NCBI RefSeq assembly: GCF_030410135.1
Contig: NZ_JAUGQQ010000002.1
Coordinates: forward strand, 1-64,000
Direction: 5' to 3'
DNA: 64,000 bases
Origin: Aequorivita aurantiaca
GTDB taxonomy: Bacteria; Bacteroidota; Bacteroidia; Flavobacteriales; Flavobacteriaceae
The position numbers and the translations under genes are program-made. Positions 44,190-52,349 of this stretch are shown one piece after another; the first letter of the stretch is position 1, and the number at the start of each line of letters is the position of its first letter. The notes under the pieces were generated by a model. The model made no database searches. It was given only the letters and a program-made list of their open reading frames with translations, and was not told the DNA's origin.

Positions 44190-45362
44190 ATGGCACCAAT
44201 GAACATCTTCGACAATACCGAGACCGCATTTCAACTAAAAAGCGATTCCGAACTGGAGCGTGCATATTTTCTTTTCAAAATGATTTCCATGGAGCCTTTG
44301 GTAAAAATTGGTTCTGCGGTTACCAAATTTGCGCTAAATGTAAATTTACCGGTGGAAGGCTTAATTCGTTCGACGGTATTCGACCATTTTTGTGGCGGGG
44401 TGAATGAAAGAGATTGTATGGGCACGGTAGATAGGCTTCACGATGTTGGAGTCTCTTCGGTCCTGGATTTTTCGGTGGAAGGAAAGGAGGAAGATGCCCA
44501 ATTTGATGCTACGGCCAATAAGGTAATAGAACTTACTCTTTTGTCCAAGAATATGGAAGCTATGCCGTTTTGTGTTTTTAAGCCTACAGGTTTTGGAAGA
44601 TTCAAAATTTACCAAAAAATTACGGAGAACCAGGCCTTAACGGAAAATGATAAAGAGGAATGGAAAAGCATTGAAAGCAGGTATGATAAAGTATCAAAAA
44701 CCGCCCACGCGAGCGGTATACGGCTGCTTATAGATGCAGAGGAATCATGGATGCAGGATGCAGCGGACGAGCTTTGTGAAAAGATGATGGAAAAATATAA
44801 CGTTGACCGGCCTATTGTTTTCAATACCTTACAATGCTACCGATGGGATCGTTTAGAATATTTAAAAAAGTTACACCAAAGGGCGAAAGCAAAAGGTTAT
44901 AAGCTGGGTTTTAAAATTGTTCGGGGCGCTTATATGGAAAAGGAAAACGATCGCGCAATAGAGAAAGGTTATAAATCGCCGATTTGTGAGAGCAAAAAAG
45001 CAACCGACGACAACTTTAACGAAGTACTGGCATATATATTGAACAATCTTGATGACATTGAATTGTTTATTGGCACCCATAATGAGTACAGCAGCTATTT
45101 GGCTATGGAATTGATGGAACAAAAAGGAATTTCCAAGAGTGATGATCGGGTTTGGTTCGGTCAACTTTTCGGGATGAGCGATCATATTTCATTTAACCTT
45201 GGCGCAATTGGTTATAATGTGGCAAAATATATTCCATTTGGGCCAGTAAAAGATGTTATGCCTTACCTAATAAGACGTGCCGAGGAAAATACATCGGTAG
45301 CGGGACAGACCAGCAGGGAGCTCACGCTTCTGAAAAAGGAGAAGCAGCGAAGGAAACTTTAA
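44190..45362 (+). CDS. proline dehydrogenase (PutA PRODH domain, single-domain form)
   Basis: A 390-residue FAD enzyme that oxidises proline to pyrroline-5-carboxylate at the membrane. The (beta/alpha)8 barrel shows VRGAYMEKENDRA, FIGTHNEYSS, VWFGQLFGMSDH and the C-terminal YLIRRAEENTS motif, whose paired arginines bind the proline carboxylate. It lacks the DNA-binding and P5C dehydrogenase domains of PutA, so a separate P5C dehydrogenase is expected elsewhere. An ATG three codons downstream (MNIFDN) is an alternative start. Links to RocD (5.9 kb) through pyrroline-5-carboxylate. Confidence 0.9.
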   Translation: MAPMNIFDNTETAFQLKSDSELERAYFLFKMISMEPLVKIGSAVTKFALNVNLPVEGLIRSTVFDHFCGGVNERDCMGTVDRLHDVGVSSVLDFSVEGKEEDAQFDATANKVIELTLLSKNMEAMPFCVFKPTGFGRFKIYQKITENQALTENDKEEWKSIESRYDKVSKTAHASGIRLLIDAEESWMQDAADELCEKMMEKYNVDRPIVFNTLQCYRWDRLEYLKKLHQRAKAKGYKLGFKIVRGAYMEKENDRAIEKGYKSPICESKKATDDNFNEVLAYILNNLDDIELFIGTHNEYSSYLAMELMEQKGISKSDDRVWFGQLFGMSDHISFNLGAIGYNVAKYIPFGPVKDVMPYLIRRAEENTSVAGQTSRELTLLKKEKQRRKL

Positions 45363-45380
45363 TAAATTGAAGTCTTTACT

Positions 45381-45761
45381 CTAATGTTTTAAATATAAAT
45401 TTGCTTCAAGTACCGTTGCTAAAGTGTCGCAGTTTTCAACTTTTATTTTAAGGTTTTTTTCCGCAAAAGTTCCCACGATAACATACTGTTTACAAGAGTC
45501 TAATTTCGTATTGCTTTCACTGAAAACTACATCTCCATGCTCCAATAAATATGAAACTGCTGCGGTGTCCAAGTTATTTTCACGTAGAGAAGTAATCGAT
45601 TTTTCTGAAAAGACGCGATCTTTTAATCGTATATTTTTTAGGGTTCGAGCGTCCAGACCATAGGAGCAAGATGTTTTTTTCCCACTTAGAATAAAAATAA
45701 GAAGGGCTATTCCAATAATAAAACCCCCAGAAAAATAGGCCAGTCGGTAAGCTAACTTCAT
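45381..45761 (-). CDS. DUF4258 family protein with N-terminal membrane anchor
   Basis: A 126-residue protein. Residues about 9-27 form a hydrophobic anchor (AYFSGGFIIGIALLIFIL). The mature part, with SCSYGLDARTLKNIRLKDRVF and a CKQYVIVGTFAEKNLKIKVENCD pair of strands, resembles the DUF4258 proteins that sit beside alanine dehydrogenase genes in flavobacteria. Function unknown. It follows ald by 42 bases on the same strand and is probably in its operon. Confidence 0.72.
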   Translation of the reverse strand: MKLAYRLAYFSGGFIIGIALLIFILSGKKTSCSYGLDARTLKNIRLKDRVFSEKSITSLRENNLDTAAVSYLLEHGDVVFSESNTKLDSCKQYVIVGTFAEKNLKIKVENCDTLATVLEANLYLKH

Positions 45762-45803
45762 TTTTTTTTGGATTAACTGATGAAGAAATTGATGAGCAGA
45801 AAA

Positions 45804-47009
45804 TTAAAAAATCAATAAATTGAGATCGCTATAAGGCATGTCAAACCAATCTGCTACTGCCTTATTTGTCAAAATTCCACGGTAAAAGTACAACCCATTT
45901 TTTAAACCATTGTCATAACGGATGGCATTTTCCAGGCCGCCGCTTTCTGCAATTTCCAGAATATAAGGGGTAAAAATATTACTTATTGATATTGAAGCAG
46001 TTTTAGGGTACCGGGCAGGAATGTTCGGCACACCGTAATGAATAACATCGTGCTTAATAAATGTAGGATTGTCGTGGCTGGTCATTTCAGTGGTTTCAAA
46101 ACAGCCGCCCATATCTACACAAACATCAATAACAACGGCTCCCTTTTTCATATTCCTGACCATATCTTCCGTTACAATAATCGGGGCCCTGTTTTGGCCC
46201 CGAACCGCTCCAATCGCCACATCGCAGCGCAACAGTGCTTTCATTAAATTTTTTGGTTGTACGGTGGAGGTGTATAAAATTCTGTTTACATTGGTTTGAA
46301 TAGTTCTTAATTTGGTGATGGAGCTATCAAAAACTTTAACGTTGGCACCTAATCCCAAGGCCGAACGCACTGCAAATTCGCCAACAGTTCCGGCGCCGAT
46401 TACAACTACTTCTATTGGCGGGACCCCGCTAATATTTCCAAAAAGTAAACCATTGCCTTTTTTTGCATTCACCATTAGTTCCGCCGCGATCAGCACGGAG
46501 GCGGTTCCCGCAATTTCGCTTAAGGCCTTAACGGCAGGATAACTGTGATCTTCGTCTTTAATAAATTCAAAGGCAAGGGCTGTGATTTTCTTTTTTGCGA
46601 GCGCATCGAAATAAGATTTTTGCCGGGTTTTTAATTGGAGGGCAGAAATGAGAACAGTTTTGGGTTTTATTAACTTCAACTCTTCCAATGTTGGGGGCTC
46701 AACTTTTAAAATGATGGGGCATTCGAAAACTTTTTTTGTGTCATCCGTTAATTCTGCGCCAGCCTCTGCGTAATCTCTATCAGAAAATCCCGCTTCATTG
46801 CCTGCGCTTTTTTCAATCAGCACGCGATGGCCGTTGCTAACTATAGCGTTCACCGCATCTGGTGTTAGACAGATTCGTTTTTCCTGAAAATAGGTTTCCT
46901 TAGGAATACCAATATGTAATTCTCCTTTTTGCCTAGAAATTTCTAGTGTTTCTTCTTGTGGAAGCAGCTGAGCGATGGTAAAGGGTGATTTTGGTTTTGG
47001 ATTTGGCAT
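45804..47009 (-). CDS. ald: alanine dehydrogenase
   Basis: A 401-residue NAD-dependent enzyme of the AlaDH/PNT family, interconverting alanine and pyruvate with ammonia. The N-terminal catalytic domain has the substrate lysine region IGIPKETYFQEKRICLTP and HRVLIEKSAGNEAGFSD. The Rossmann domain has VVVIGAGTVGEFAVRSALGLGANV, followed by VIDVCVDMGGCFETT. It carries a ~30-residue N-terminal extension over the classical enzyme, as in other Bacteroidota homologues. Possible transhydrogenase subunit identity is unlikely because no membrane subunit genes adjoin it. Confidence 0.88.
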   Translation of the reverse strand: MPNPKPKSPFTIAQLLPQEETLEISRQKGELHIGIPKETYFQEKRICLTPDAVNAIVSNGHRVLIEKSAGNEAGFSDRDYAEAGAELTDDTKKVFECPIILKVEPPTLEELKLIKPKTVLISALQLKTRQKSYFDALAKKKITALAFEFIKDEDHSYPAVKALSEIAGTASVLIAAELMVNAKKGNGLLFGNISGVPPIEVVVIGAGTVGEFAVRSALGLGANVKVFDSSITKLRTIQTNVNRILYTSTVQPKNLMKALLRCDVAIGAVRGQNRAPIIVTEDMVRNMKKGAVVIDVCVDMGGCFETTEMTSHDNPTFIKHDVIHYGVPNIPARYPKTASISISNIFTPYILEIAESGGLENAIRYDNGLKNGLYFYRGILTNKAVADWFDMPYSDLNLLIF

Positions 47010-47069
47010 GGTTTTAAACTTGAACGTATGAATTTACGTAATAATTTTCATCTTTATCCAGGTTAAAAA

Positions 47070-47603
47070 TTAGCGGAACAGATCCTTTATCTGATCCCAA
47101 AAGGAACGTTTTTGCAATAGTTCTTCCTCAAAGGATTTTAAGTCGTTCGCTCTCATTTGGCTAAAAAGCTTCGCTCGTATTAAATACACAAATGGCACTA
47201 GAACCATCATTATTGGAATTACGTATACTATTTCCACCTCATCAACATCGAAGTTTTGTTTAAGAATATTAAAAAGTTGAAAGACATACATCGATAGTGG
47301 AACTAGAATAATCCAGTGCCACCAATGTTTACAAGTAAAGAACCAAATAAGAAGTAATATCACAGGAATTACTTTTCCGGTAAGAAACCAGGCATATTGA
47401 TATAGGGAGGGAAATTTTGTAGTATAAGTAAATAAAAAAGTTTCCCAAACTTGAGTGTTGTCTGGGAAACTTTCATAGCCATAATATATAAAAGGGGTAC
47501 AAGCCATTATAAAGACTATAATGCCCCCTTGAAGTAGGCTTTTTCTATCCGGCTGGCGGAACTTTAACCGTTCTCGCGTCGATTTGTTGTGGGGTTTGTT
47601 CAT
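47070..47603 (-). CDS. four-helix membrane protein of unknown function, copy 1
   Basis: About 177 residues from the ATG at 47603. Four hydrophobic helices are visible: GGIIVFIMACTPFIYYGY, YAWFLTGKVIPVILLLIWFF, WWHWIILVPLSMYVFQLF and IVYVIPIMMVLVPFVYLI. Conserved between the two copies are ESFP-x-KVWETFLFTY after helix 1, TCKHWW between helices 2 and 3, VDEVEI before helix 4, and a charged cytoplasmic tail (NDLKSFEEEL, FWxQIKDLF). The N-terminus is basic. I recognise no family. Its first 59 bases overlap a 46-codon lipoprotein gene in another frame. The longer frame starting at 47648 is rejected because it runs back through that lipoprotein gene. Confidence 0.78.
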   Translation of the reverse strand: MNKPHNKSTRERLKFRQPDRKSLLQGGIIVFIMACTPFIYYGYESFPDNTQVWETFLFTYTTKFPSLYQYAWFLTGKVIPVILLLIWFFTCKHWWHWIILVPLSMYVFQLFNILKQNFDVDEVEIVYVIPIMMVLVPFVYLIRAKLFSQMRANDLKSFEEELLQKRSFWDQIKDLFR

Positions 47604-47685
47604 CTTGGATTCCTTCTGGGGTGCAAGAAACAAAAAGTCCTGCGGCAAAAATTGCGGCTACAATAATAAGTTTTAAATTTTTCAT
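47545..47685 (-). CDS. 46-residue lipoprotein overlapping the membrane protein gene, copy 1
   Basis: A 46-residue reading frame with a clear Sec/lipobox start: MKNLKLIIVAAIF, then GLFVSC with Cys21 as the lipid-bearing residue. The mature peptide is only 26 residues (CTPEGIQDEQTPQQI, then ARTVKVPPAG). Its last 59 bases overlap the start of the four-helix protein gene in a shifted frame. It is preceded by a TAAGTTTG box. A second copy at 48513-48653 keeps length, lipobox, the SCTPE-x-IQDEQ core and the same overlap, which is strong evidence that it is real. Function unknown. Confidence 0.75.
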   Translation of the reverse strand: MKNLKLIIVAAIFAAGLFVSCTPEGIQDEQTPQQIDARTVKVPPAG

Positions 47686-48058
47686 GATAGTAAGTTTTTG
47701 TGAGGTTAATATGGGTCAAACTTACAGTCAAAAAACTTAAAAAATCTAATTAAGTTTATGGTATCTTTACAGGTTATTCTACAATAAAATGCTTTGAAAT
47801 GCATTCTATTCCCAAATTTGATGTTAAATGATTAACATTTTTGATATCCCGGTAATTATTCTTCTTTATTTCACCGTTAATGCTGGTTGGTTTACTTTTC
47901 GTTTTTTCGATTGTTTATAGGTTTGGTTTTTTTGAAGTTTAATAATGTTATCGCAGAAAAAATGTCTCTAATTAATGAATGTTTATATTCGAGACAGATT
48001 GTTTAGAAATAACGGTCCAAGTTACGGATTAAATTTGATATCGTATTGAAGGTGAGGT
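47686..48058. other. 373-base gap between the two membrane cassettes
   Basis: Apart from the leader repeat at 47691-47727 this stretch is AT-rich and holds no reading frame, tRNA or hairpin terminator that I can support. It probably contains the 3' untranslated region of copy 2 and the upstream promoter region of copy 1. Confidence 0.5.
47691..47727 (-). repeat. leader/promoter repeat, copy 1 (with TAAGTTTG box)
   Basis: This segment and 48660-48695 are near-identical: both contain GTGAGGTTAAT, GGGTCAAAC and TACAG on the plus strand. On the minus strand each holds a -7 box, TAAGTTTG here (47724 to 47717), ending 31 bases before the lipoprotein ATG. The shared leader shows that the whole cassette was duplicated with its promoter. 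Confidence 0.7.
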
Positions 48059-48571
48059 TTAAAAAAGGTCCTTGATCTGCTGCCAAAAATTTTTCTTGGT
48101 AACCAACTCTTCCTCAAAACTTTTTAAATCATTGCCCAATAATCTGTTCGAAAGTTTTGCTTTTATTAAATAGACCAAGGGGATAATTATTAGCATTATT
48201 GGGAATAGCCACCATATTTCCACCTCATCCGTAATACCAACATCATCATTAATTACACTAAACAATTGAAAGGCGAACATACCAATTGGTATCAGAATGA
48301 CGTGATACCACCAGTGCTTGCAGGTAATGAACCAGATAATCAAAAGCAACAAGGGCACAAACTTCCCCATCATGGTCCATACGGATACATAAACTTCTTG
48401 ATACCAATTTGCTCTATATGTAAATAAAAAAGTTTCCCACACTTTCGTCTGTGGGAAACTTTCATAAGAATAAAATAAGTAAGGGGTTGCCGCTATTATA
48501 AGCGCTATTATACTACCCGTTACTAGGTACGATGATTTTGCTTTTGTGAATTTGTTGTGGTGATTGTTCAT
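48059..48571 (-). CDS. four-helix membrane protein of unknown function, copy 2
   Basis: A 170-residue paralogue of the protein at 47070-47603, with the same layout: basic N-terminus (MNNHHNKFTKAK), four helices (GSIIALIIAATPYLFYSY, VWTMMGKFVPLLLLIIWFI, YHVILIPIGMFAFQLFSV, WWLFPIMLIIIPLVYLI) and tail (NDLKSFEEELVTKKNFWQQI). Shared motifs are ESFP, KVWETFLFTY, TCKHWW and TDEVEI/VDEVEI. Its start overlaps a 46-codon lipoprotein gene by 59 bases, exactly as in copy 1. Most probably this is the upstream member of a tandem cassette duplication. No family is recognised. Confidence 0.78.
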   Translation of the reverse strand: MNNHHNKFTKAKSSYLVTGSIIALIIAATPYLFYSYESFPQTKVWETFLFTYRANWYQEVYVSVWTMMGKFVPLLLLIIWFITCKHWWYHVILIPIGMFAFQLFSVINDDVGITDEVEIWWLFPIMLIIIPLVYLIKAKLSNRLLGNDLKSFEEELVTKKNFWQQIKDLF

Positions 48572-48653
48572 CCTGTATGCTTTCCGGAGTACAAGAAGCT
48601 AAGGTTCCTAATGAAAAAATTGCTGCGATAAATAAGTACTTTACAGTTTTCAT
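48513..48653 (-). CDS. 46-residue lipoprotein overlapping the membrane protein gene, copy 2
   Basis: A 46-residue lipoprotein with start MKTVKYLFIAAIF, lipobox GTLASC (Cys21) and a 26-residue mature peptide beginning CTPESIQDEQSPQQI and ending VPSNG. It overlaps the downstream membrane protein gene by 59 bases in a shifted frame. In the overlap both frames stay similar between the copies (QDEQ[TS]PQQI in one, MN-x-x-HNK in the other). A TAGGTTTG box lies upstream. Function unknown; a role as partner or regulator of the membrane protein is inference. Confidence 0.75.
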   Translation of the reverse strand: MKTVKYLFIAAIFSLGTLASCTPESIQDEQSPQQIHKSKIIVPSNG

Positions 48654-48659
48654 AATTTA

Positions 48660-48695
48660 TAAGTTTGTGAGGTTAATGTTGGGTCAAACCTACAG
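48660..48695 (-). repeat. leader/promoter repeat, copy 2 (with TAGGTTTG box)
   Basis: Second copy of the leader found at 47691-47727, with the -7 box TAGGTTTG on the minus strand (48692 to 48685), 31 bases before the ATG at 48653. Box-to-start spacing is the same in both copies. Confidence 0.7.
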
Positions 48696-48835
48696 GGAAA
48701 AATGAAAAGTATTTTAATTAATTTTATTCTATATTTATGAATTTTTTTGACAAAACCATCCCTGCTCTGTAACTTTTTGCGATTTGGGGCAAATGCTTAA
48801 GAAGAAAATTATAAATATATATATCGCGGAATTTC

Positions 48836-49249
48836 TTATTTCACAGGCTTAAATTTTAAGGTTCTACTTCCGTTTTTGTTTTTGTTCATATAAATTTTAT
48901 TCGAAGTTGGGGGCAAGAGGGGATTTATTTTTTCAGGCCATTCTATAAAAATAAAACTATCACTGTATAAATAATCCTCTGTTCCTATATCGTACGCTTC
49001 TTCTATAGCTGTAATTCTATAAAAATCGAAGTGGTAAATAATGCCCTCAGAAGTTTCATATTCATTTATTATGGAAAACGAAGGGCTGCTGGAAATTTCC
49101 CCGACTCCAAGCTGCTTAACAATTTCTTTGATAAGAGTGGTTTTGCCCACTCCCATTTCTCCAAAAAATAGAAATATATTGGATGTTGCTTCGGTGAGAA
49201 GCTGCTCCGCAACATGGGGAATTTGGTTTTGAGTATATGTGATTTCCAT
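48836..49249 (-). CDS. tsaE: tRNA threonylcarbamoyladenosine biosynthesis ATPase TsaE
   Basis: A 137-residue P-loop ATPase with Walker A GEMGVGKT (30-37), SSPSFSIINEYE (switch region near 54-65), YHFDFYRI and IFIEWPEKI (Walker B-like), the standard TsaE motifs. It works with TsaB and TsaD to place threonylcarbamoyl on A37 of ANN-decoding tRNAs. It is 90 bases downstream of porX on the same strand, an order often seen in Bacteroidota. Confidence 0.93.
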   Translation of the reverse strand: MEITYTQNQIPHVAEQLLTEATSNIFLFFGEMGVGKTTLIKEIVKQLGVGEISSSPSFSIINEYETSEGIIYHFDFYRITAIEEAYDIGTEDYLYSDSFIFIEWPEKINPLLPPTSNKIYMNKNKNGSRTLKFKPVK

Positions 49250-49338
49250 TTCAAAAACGGAACGAATATAAAGAATATATCAATTAAATCCGCATGATAC
49301 CAAAAATGACTATAAACTACGGTATGTATCTGCAATAT

Positions 49339-50889
49339 TTATCTTGGCGTCAAAACGGAAAAAGGAATGATCATTTCTTCCAATGATACACCGCCATGCT
49401 GATAAGTGTTTCTGTAATAGCTGACGTAATGGTTATAATTATTCGGATATGCAAAGAAATAATCGCCCTTTGCAAAAATGAACGAACTGCTCATATTTAT
49501 AGTCGGCAATCCTATTGATTTTGGATCCTTTGCCGCCAATACCTCTTTGTCCTCATAGGTTAAACTTTTGCCGGTCTTATATCGCAAATTAAGACTCGTG
49601 TTTTTATCGCCAATAACCTTTGAAGGGTTTTTTACATTAATGGTCCCGTGGTCCGTAGTTATGATCAGTTTGAAACCTAAACGGGCTGCCTGTTGGATAA
49701 TTTCCAGCAGCGGTGAATTTTTGAACCAACTCTGCGTTAATGATCTATATGATTTATCTGTAGAGGCCAATTCCTTGATAACTTCCATTTCAGTTTTGGA
49801 ATGCGAAAGCATATCCACGAAATTATAGACTACTACTGTTAAGTCTTCATCCTTGTGGCTTTTGAAATTTTCCACTAGTTTTTTTCCTTGTTTTAAACTG
49901 GATATTTTATGGTAGCTCCAGTTCAATGAAAGTCCAAGACGCTTAAGCTGAGCCGCAAAAAACTCTTCTTCTTTCATATTTTTTCCGCCTTCTTCCGTAT
50001 CATTGAGCCAAAAATTTGGATGCAATTTTTCCATGTCACTGGGCATTAATCCGGAAAAAATTGCATTACGGGCGTATTGGGTGGCGGTGGGCAAAATACT
50101 GAAGAATAGTTCTTCTTTATTTTTTTTATAAATATTGGCAATGGAAGGCTCAAAGGATTTCCATTGATCAAATCTTAGATTGTCCACAACCACTAATAGG
50201 GTAGGTGTACCTTGCTGTAATTGCGGCTGAATCTTTTCTTTAAACAAGGTGTGCGACATGGTCGGGGCTTCACTAGGATTCTCGAACCATTTTGGGTAAT
50301 TTTTATCAATGAACTTACAAAACTGACTGTTGGCTTCGGTTTTTTGAGATTCCAGAATTTCAAACATTCCTGAGTCTTCAATGTTTTCGAGCTCCAGTTC
50401 CCAATAAACCAATTTTTGATATAGTTCTTTCCACTCCTCAAAACTGTTTACCATAGAAAGATCCATGGCAATTTTGCGAAATTCCTGTTGATAGCTGGAG
50501 GTTGTTTTTTCCGAGACCAGTCTGCTGTGGTCCAGATTCTTTTTTAAGCTCAATAAAATTTGGTGCGGATTAACTGGCTTTATAAGGTAATCGGCAATTT
50601 TTGAACCGATGGCTTCTTCCATTATATATTCTTCCTCACTTTTTGTAATCATAACCACTGGCACGGATGCCTGAAGCTCTTTAATTTCCGCCAAGGTTTC
50701 TAGCCCGGAAAGGCCGGGCATGTTTTCGTCCAAAAACACTATGTCAAAAATTTCCTTACTTATTTCTTCTAAGGCATCCGTTCCGCTTTGAGCCGTTGTT
50801 ACTTTATAATTCCTTCCTTCAAGGAAAAGGATATGTGGCTTTAGCAAATCTATTTCATCATCTACCCATAGTACTTTTATGTCGTTCAT
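49339..50889 (-). CDS. porX: type IX secretion response regulator PorX (receiver plus PglZ domain)
   Basis: A 516-residue protein with an N-terminal receiver domain (1-120; acidic pocket Asp10/Asp11, phosphoacceptor Asp54 in VFLDENMPG, switch Thr/Lys in VMITKSE and DYLIKPVNP). The C-terminal part is a PglZ/alkaline phosphatase-like domain (about 200-516) with VVVDNLRFDQW, a PTATQYARNAIFSG motif and TTDHGTINVKNP metal-ligand region. PorX with its kinase PorY controls expression of type IX secretion genes, and the PglZ domain cleaves phosphodiesters. No kinase gene is adjacent. Length and both domains are complete. Confidence 0.93.
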   Translation of the reverse strand: MNDIKVLWVDDEIDLLKPHILFLEGRNYKVTTAQSGTDALEEISKEIFDIVFLDENMPGLSGLETLAEIKELQASVPVVMITKSEEEYIMEEAIGSKIADYLIKPVNPHQILLSLKKNLDHSRLVSEKTTSSYQQEFRKIAMDLSMVNSFEEWKELYQKLVYWELELENIEDSGMFEILESQKTEANSQFCKFIDKNYPKWFENPSEAPTMSHTLFKEKIQPQLQQGTPTLLVVVDNLRFDQWKSFEPSIANIYKKNKEELFFSILPTATQYARNAIFSGLMPSDMEKLHPNFWLNDTEEGGKNMKEEEFFAAQLKRLGLSLNWSYHKISSLKQGKKLVENFKSHKDEDLTVVVYNFVDMLSHSKTEMEVIKELASTDKSYRSLTQSWFKNSPLLEIIQQAARLGFKLIITTDHGTINVKNPSKVIGDKNTSLNLRYKTGKSLTYEDKEVLAAKDPKSIGLPTINMSSSFIFAKGDYFFAYPNNYNHYVSYYRNTYQHGGVSLEEMIIPFSVLTPR

Positions 50890-50894
50890 ATATG

Positions 50895-50902
50895 TATATT
50901 TG
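50895..50902 (+). promoter_or_regulatory. TAnnTTTG -7 box possibly serving the HD hydrolase gene
   Basis: TATATTTG on the plus strand lies just outside porX and 177 bases before the HD gene start. It would give a long leader. No nearer box with exact match was found; a TAAAGTTTG with one extra base overlaps the start codon. Confidence 0.35.
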
Positions 50903-51078
50903 TGTAATATTAGCCGAATGCCGCGCTCTTTATAAGTTTCTTAAAAGTAATGTGGCAAGAGTGGCGCTAACGGTACAGTTAATTAGTGAATTATTCGAAT
51001 TGTTCTTAAGAATTTGCTCCAAAAATAGTCCCGAATTATTTTAATAAATCATTGCAGCTATTAATTTATAGTTAAAGT

Positions 51079-52323
51079 TTGAAGACACTTTCAAAGCATA
51101 AAATCATTAACGACCCCATCTATGGTTTTATTACCATTCCCACCGTTTTGATTTTTGAATTGATGGAGCATAAATATTTTCAAAGGCTCCGCAGAATCTC
51201 GCAAATGGGATTTTCATATATAGTTTATCCGGGAGCACACCACACTCGTTTTCACCATGCCCTGGGAGCAATGTTTTTAATGCAAAAAGCTGTGCAGGTT
51301 CTGAAATCAAAGGGCGTTGCCATTTCTGGGAAGGAAGAAGAAGCATTGTATATTGCCATACTTTTGCACGATATTGGTCACGGACCTTTTTCCCATGCAA
51401 TGGAAAATAGTATAGTTGAAAATATTAGCCATGAACATATATCACTCCTGTTTATGGAAGTGCTTAACCGAAAGTTTAACAATCAATTAACGCTTGCGAT
51501 TGAGATTTTCAAGGATGAAAATCCGCGTAAATTTCTCCATCAATTAGTCTCGGGCCAATTGGACATGGACCGTTTGGACTATTTAAAGCGCGATAGTTTT
51601 TACACCGGGGTGCCGGAAGGTACTGTAAATGCCCAACGATTAATTGCAATGCTCAATGTAAAAAATGACGGATTGGTGGTGGAGGAGAAAGGAATATATT
51701 CCGTTGAAAACTTTCTTGTTGCCCGACGGTTAATGTATTGGCAGGTTTACTTGCACAAAACAGGAATCGTGGCCGAACAACTGTTGGTGCGTGTTTTAAA
51801 ACGTGCCAAACAACTTACTGCACAGGGTATTCCGCTGCCCGCAAGTAAGGCTTTAAATTATTTTTTGATCCATAATATAAATGAATCGGATTTTTCAGAG
51901 GATGTGCTCAACACCTTCTCAAAACTTGATGATTATGATGTAATTTCAGCAATGAAAATGTGGGTGGCGAATGATGATTTTGTTCTGAAAAATTTATCAA
52001 AAATGCTTCTAAACAGGGATTTATTGAAGGTTAAGTTGAAATCGCGACCATTTTCCGATCAAAAAATAAACGAGAAGCGAAAACTTCTTATGGAAAAATT
52101 CAATATTTCGGAAGAGGAAGCTTCCTATTTTGTTTTTAGCGGAAAATTAGAGAACCAGGCATATAGTATGGAAAAAGAAACCATAAATCTATTGAGGAAA
52201 GATGGTAAAATTATAGATGTTGCAAAGGCGAGCGATCAATTAAATCTGGAGGCGCTTTCAAAATCTGTGGTTAAATACTATATGTGCTATCCAAAAAACA
52301 ATAGTCGTGGCTATCGGGGCTAA
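51079..52323 (+). CDS. HD domain phosphohydrolase (dNTPase-like)
   Basis: A 414-residue protein of the HD superfamily close to the SAMHD1/dGTPase-like group. It opens KIINDPIYGFITIP and carries QRLRRISQMG, HTRFHHALGAMFLM, the HD pair in LLHDIGHGPFSHAME and the distal Asp in GQLDMDRLDYLKRDSFYTG, all metal ligands of the family. It probably cleaves triphosphate from deoxynucleotides, but the substrate is untested. The start must be the TTG at 51079: an in-frame TAA lies two codons upstream, and the first ATG would remove the conserved N-terminal motif. Confidence 0.85.
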   Translation: MKTLSKHKIINDPIYGFITIPTVLIFELMEHKYFQRLRRISQMGFSYIVYPGAHHTRFHHALGAMFLMQKAVQVLKSKGVAISGKEEEALYIAILLHDIGHGPFSHAMENSIVENISHEHISLLFMEVLNRKFNNQLTLAIEIFKDENPRKFLHQLVSGQLDMDRLDYLKRDSFYTGVPEGTVNAQRLIAMLNVKNDGLVVEEKGIYSVENFLVARRLMYWQVYLHKTGIVAEQLLVRVLKRAKQLTAQGIPLPASKALNYFLIHNINESDFSEDVLNTFSKLDDYDVISAMKMWVANDDFVLKNLSKMLLNRDLLKVKLKSRPFSDQKINEKRKLLMEKFNISEEEASYFVFSGKLENQAYSMEKETINLLRKDGKIIDVAKASDQLNLEALSKSVVKYYMCYPKNNSRGYRG

Positions 52324-52336
52324 TGTCTTTTTTTTC

Positions 52337-52344
52337 TATTTTTG
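52337..52344 (+). promoter_or_regulatory. TAnnTTTG -7 box of the lpx operon
   Basis: TATTTTTG directly follows the HD gene and lies 186 bases before the lpxD ATG, so the lpx mRNA would have a long leader. An ATG opening a 31-codon frame sits five bases past the box. Confidence 0.6.
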
Positions 52345-52349
52345 CAAGA

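Noticed and set aside
47604-47648. 15-residue N-terminal extension of the copy-1 membrane protein
   Set aside because: It lies within the lipoprotein gene, and copy 2 has its start at the position equal to 47603.
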